Assembly: GCA_903927685.1 (NCBI GenBank) | Contig: CAIYOB010000353.1 | Coordinates: 1-12,057, forward strand | Reading direction: 5' to 3' | DNA length: 12,057 bases | Source: an uncultured Planctomycetaceae bacterium | GTDB lineage: Bacteria > Planctomycetota > Planctomycetia > Pirellulales > Pirellulaceae | Shown here: positions 7,020 to 12,057 of the stretch, piece by piece | How the letters are laid out: every line of letters starts with the position of its first letter | Position numbering within the stretch: position 1 is the first letter of the stretch | Notes under the pieces: generated by a model | What the model saw: the letters and a program-made list of their open reading frames with translations, nothing else | The model's database searches: none | What the model was told of the DNA's origin: nothing | Translations under genes and position numbers: made by a program

Positions 7020-8675
7020 TCAGCCGTCGGCAGCTGGCGTTTTGTCGCGTGCCGCTTTTCTTGCCGCCTTTTTCTTCCCGCCCGCCCCGGTTCGGGAACT
7101 GGTGTCCGCACCGGCGGTGTAGACGGACCATTCAGGGTGCCGCTGCGGCGTGGCCACCGCGGCAACGGGCGTCTGTTCCTTGGCGGGGGCCTGCAACACC
7201 CGGGCGGTCATCTCGTGCCATTGCGTTGCCATCCGGGCGACGATATCGGGATGCGCGGAGGCCAGGTTGTGCAGCTCGCTACGGTCCGCTGCCAGGTTGT
7301 ACAACTCCCACGGCTGGCTCTTGAAACTGACCAGTTTCCAGTCGCCGTCGCGCAGCCCTCGGTCGCTGCCGAACAGCAGATGGATCGGCGGCCGCGACTC
7401 GATTGTCCCGCCAGCGAGAATCGGCAGCAGCGAAACGCCCGCCAGCGGTGTCGGCTCGCGTCCCGGCCAGGATTTGGGGATCTCGACGCCGGCGACGGCT
7501 GCCAGCGTCGGCAAGACGTCCACCAGGTGCGCGGGGGAATGCACGATCGCTCCGGGCCGCGTCTTCAGTCCGGCCGGCCAATGGACGATCGCCGGCGTGG
7601 CGATGCCGCCTTCAAATTGGTTCTGCTTGTAGTAGCGGAACGGGCTGTTTCGCGCCCACGCCCAGCCCGTGCTGTCGCTCCACGTCACGTCCGGCTCGTA
7701 CGGCTGGCGGTCGCGGCCGGTGCTGACGCGGTCGTAGGGACACGCGCCGTTGTCGGAGAAGAACAGGATGAGCGTGTTGTCCAGTTCCCGGCAGTTCTGC
7801 AGGTTGGCGAACAGGCGGCCCAGTTCCTGATCGACGCGGTCGATCAGCGCCGCGTACGCCGCCATCCGCCGCGCTTCCCAGGCCCGTGTTTCGGGAGCGA
7901 GCGCCGCCCAGGCGGGAATGTGCTCGGGACGCGGAGCGGGCTCGACTGCGCGGCCGAACAGATTGAGCTGCTGCTGCTTGGCAACCCGCGCGGCGCGGAT
8001 CGCATCCCAGCCGGCGTCGTAGCGGCCGAGGTACTTTTCGTAGTCGGCTTGCAGCGGCTGCAATGGCGCGTGGGGCGCGTTGAAGGCGAGGTACAGGAAC
8101 CAGGGCTTCTTCTCCGCGCGGGCTTCGCCGAGGAAATCCAGCGCATGGTCCACATTCGCGACCGTGGTGTAGAACCCCGTTCCCGGCACCTGCCAGGGTT
8201 GGCCGTTCAACCGAAACGTCTTATCGCCCCGGTAGTAGTTGCACGCGCCGGACAGGTGGCCGAAGTAACGCTGGAAGCCGAAGTCGGTCGGCTGCTGGGA
8301 GAGGTGCCACTTGCCGGCCATGGCGGTAAAGTACCCGGCAGGCGCCAGCACTTCGGGGATCGTCACCGCCCGCTGCAGGCTCTCGTCGCCCGCCTGGCGG
8401 CACCAGCGTCCACTCAGCAAGCTCACCCGCGACGAGTGGCACTTGGCAGTATTATAGAACTGGCTGAACCGCAGGCCCCCGGCCGCCAGTCGATCCAGGT
8501 TCGGCGTGTCGATCTCCGACCCGTAGCAGCCAAGATCGGAGAAGCCGAGGTCGTCCGTCAGGATGACCAGGATGTTCGGCTTGCTACCCGACAGCGGCCC
8601 ATCGGCCGCCGGCAGCAGATCGGCTCCCGAGAACGCGCCCAGCAGCGCCAGGCAGACGCGGTGCAGTCGATTCAT
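7020..8675 (-). CDS. Secreted sulfatase (arylsulfatase type) with CHSSR active-site motif
   Basis: A 551-residue sulfatase that would hydrolyse sulfate esters, probably on a polysaccharide outside the cytoplasm. Residues 1-24 form a signal peptide (MNRLHRVCLALLGAF...). Active-site parts in order: NILVILTDDLGFSDLGCYG (34-52) with metal ligands D41 and D42; CHSSRVSLLSGR (79-90), where C79 would become formylglycine and R83 assists; GKWHL (121-125); PHAP (201-204); FFSDNG (305-310) with ligands D308 and N309; then YYKQNQFEGG (348-357). The family motif is C-x-P-S-R; here the proline is replaced by S81. The end (about 531-546) is a Lys/Ala-rich tail. The ATG at 8673-8675 has GGAG 8 bases upstream; the longer frame from 8747 adds 24 residues that hide the signal peptide. 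It lies 111 bases after purQ with no clear terminator between, so read-through is possible. Family certain, substrate unknown. Confidence 0.95.
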   Translation of the reverse strand: MNRLHRVCLALLGAFSGADLLPAADGPLSGSKPNILVILTDDLGFSDLGCYGSEIDTPNLDRLAAGGLRFSQFYNTAKCHSSRVSLLSGRWCRQAGDESLQRAVTIPEVLAPAGYFTAMAGKWHLSQQPTDFGFQRYFGHLSGACNYYRGDKTFRLNGQPWQVPGTGFYTTVANVDHALDFLGEARAEKKPWFLYLAFNAPHAPLQPLQADYEKYLGRYDAGWDAIRAARVAKQQQLNLFGRAVEPAPRPEHIPAWAALAPETRAWEARRMAAYAALIDRVDQELGRLFANLQNCRELDNTLILFFSDNGACPYDRVSTGRDRQPYEPDVTWSDSTGWAWARNSPFRYYKQNQFEGGIATPAIVHWPAGLKTRPGAIVHSPAHLVDVLPTLAAVAGVEIPKSWPGREPTPLAGVSLLPILAGGTIESRPPIHLLFGSDRGLRDGDWKLVSFKSQPWELYNLAADRSELHNLASAHPDIVARMATQWHEMTARVLQAPAKEQTPVAAVATPQRHPEWSVYTAGADTSSRTGAGGKKKAARKAARDKTPAADG

Positions 8676-8786
8676 TTCACGCGCTCCAATACCAAGACCC
8701 AATCCCGGGCCGATGGCACGCTCGGCGCCTGGCCCTCGCCCGACCACGCCATTTTCGCCGCCGCCGGCTCCGTTGCAACTCGTCGC

Positions 8787-9563
8787 CTAAGCGGCGAAGT
8801 AGCTGACGGCATTCACGAACAACTGCAGACCGTCGCCGGGAGCGGTGCTCCGCCGCCGGGTCCACTGGGGATGGTGGGTCGGATCGATATTCCGCTCGGG
8901 GTGCGGCATCAAGCCCAGGACGCGGCCCGTCTGGTCGCAGATCCCGGCCACGTTGGCTTGCGAACCGTTGGGGTTGGCGGGGAAGGCCACGTCGGATGAG
9001 CCGTCGGGGTTGATGTAGCGCAGCACCAATTGGCCGCCGCGAGCCAAACGGTCCAACTCGGCCTCGTTGCGGGCCACGAATTTCCCCTCGGCGTGCGCGA
9101 CAGGTAATTCCAGCTTCTGAATGCCTCGCAGAAAGACGCACTTGTCGCCTTCGGCCGCCAGATGCACCCAGCGGTCCGTGTAGCGGCCCGAGTCGTTCAG
9201 GCACAGCGTGGCCGGAGCGCCCTGCGCGTCGTCGGCCAGCAGGACGCCGGATTTGATCAGCACCTGGAAGCCGTTGCAGATCCCCAGGATCAGCTTTCCT
9301 GCCGCTTTGAACTCGGTCATCGCCTCGTTCAAATGATGCTGGAACAAGTTGCCCAGAATCCGGCCAGCCGCCACGTCGTCGCCGTAGCTGAAGCCGCCGG
9401 GCACGCACAGGATCTGGTAGTCCCGCGCCAAACGCGGGTTCTCCAACAGCCGATTGACGTGCTGGACGTCGGCAATCCCTCCCGCCTGGACAAAGGCGTA
9501 AGCCGTCTCCTGGTCGCAGTTCGTTCCCGGCGCCCGCAGCACCAACACTCGGGGTTTGGCCAT
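8787..9563 (-). CDS. purQ: Phosphoribosylformylglycinamidine synthase, glutaminase subunit PurQ
   Basis: A 258-residue class I glutamine amidotransferase. It releases ammonia from glutamine and passes it to PurL for conversion of FGAR to FGAM, the fourth step of purine synthesis, in the cytoplasm. The fold is complete: VLRAPGTNCDQE (8-19), CVPGGFSYGDDVAAGRI (53-69) for the oxyanion strand region, GICNGFQ (94-100) with the nucleophile C96, and LMPHPER (218-224) with catalytic H221 and E223. At 258 residues it is longer than the roughly 227-residue Bacillus type, with extra sequence around 125-165. The ATG at 9561-9563 is preceded by GAGG with 6 bases of spacing; the site overlaps the purL stop codon, so translation is probably coupled. 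The frame continues upstream inside purL, but that part is not PurQ-like. Identification is secure. Confidence 0.97.
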   Translation of the reverse strand: MAKPRVLVLRAPGTNCDQETAYAFVQAGGIADVQHVNRLLENPRLARDYQILCVPGGFSYGDDVAAGRILGNLFQHHLNEAMTEFKAAGKLILGICNGFQVLIKSGVLLADDAQGAPATLCLNDSGRYTDRWVHLAAEGDKCVFLRGIQKLELPVAHAEGKFVARNEAELDRLARGGQLVLRYINPDGSSDVAFPANPNGSQANVAGICDQTGRVLGLMPHPERNIDPTHHPQWTRRRSTAPGDGLQLFVNAVSYFAA

Positions 9564-9571
9564 CGGTATCC

Positions 9572-12057
<2,486 letters not shown>

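Noticed and set aside
8757..8778. TTGCAA and GAAAAT between purQ and the sulfatase as a promoter
   Set aside because: Each box matches only 4 of 6 consensus positions and the spacer is 16 bases; it could be an internal promoter but is no better than expected by chance.
8783..8797. Hairpin TCGCC/GGCGA over the purQ stop codon as a terminator
   Set aside because: Five base pairs, overlapping the coding end, with no T-run; too weak to call.
6882..8999. 705-codon rightward open frame
   Set aside because: It lies opposite the sulfatase and the end of purQ, crosses the inverted repeat and gives an Arg/Gln/Val-rich translation with no recognisable motif. Such antisense frames are common in GC-rich DNA with strong third-position bias.

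Overview
The window is GC-rich, tightly packed bacterial DNA and almost certainly comes from a planctomycete of the Pirellulales type. The evidence is the company its genes keep: a Tat-exported DUF1501 protein, a secreted sulfatase of a type this phylum carries in large numbers, a large secreted glycoside hydrolase, a DUF3754 membrane protein and a long-form PurL. I see no rRNA, tRNA, CRISPR array, phage gene or transposase.

Layout, left to right. (1) 64-4474, leftward: a secreted glycoside hydrolase resembling family GH106 is followed after 22 bases by a DUF3754 (TMEM143-like) membrane protein; both have good ribosome binding sites and they look co-transcribed. (2) 4475-4784, a divergent control region: a candidate promoter for the hydrolase with a 16-base tandem repeat just upstream of it, a weaker candidate promoter facing right, and a stem-loop in the leader of the rightward gene. 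(3) 4785-6248, rightward: a DUF1501 protein with a Tat signal, lacking its usual DUF1549/DUF1553 cytochrome partner. It meets, tail to tail with one base between, (4) 6250-6654, leftward: a small soluble protein shaped like an anti-sigma factor but with most zinc ligands missing. (5) 6655-7019: a 365-base gap holding a candidate promoter and a long, nearly perfect inverted repeat. (6) 7020-8675, leftward: a secreted sulfatase whose maturation motif reads CHSSR instead of CxPSR. (7) 8787-12057, leftward: purQ, then purL running off the right edge.

PurL and PurQ together form formylglycinamidine ribonucleotide synthase of purine synthesis and are translationally close (8 bases between the genes, with the purQ ribosome binding site overlapping the purL stop codon). 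The hydrolase and sulfatase fit the polysaccharide-degrading life of planctomycetes (deglycosylation and desulfation), but they lie in different transcription units, so a shared substrate is only a guess.

I found no convincing new multi-gene system. The points most worth a second look are the inverted repeat at 6895-7013, the sulfatase motif lacking proline, the N-terminal extension of PurL, the eroded zinc sites in the small protein and the repeats in the divergent control region.
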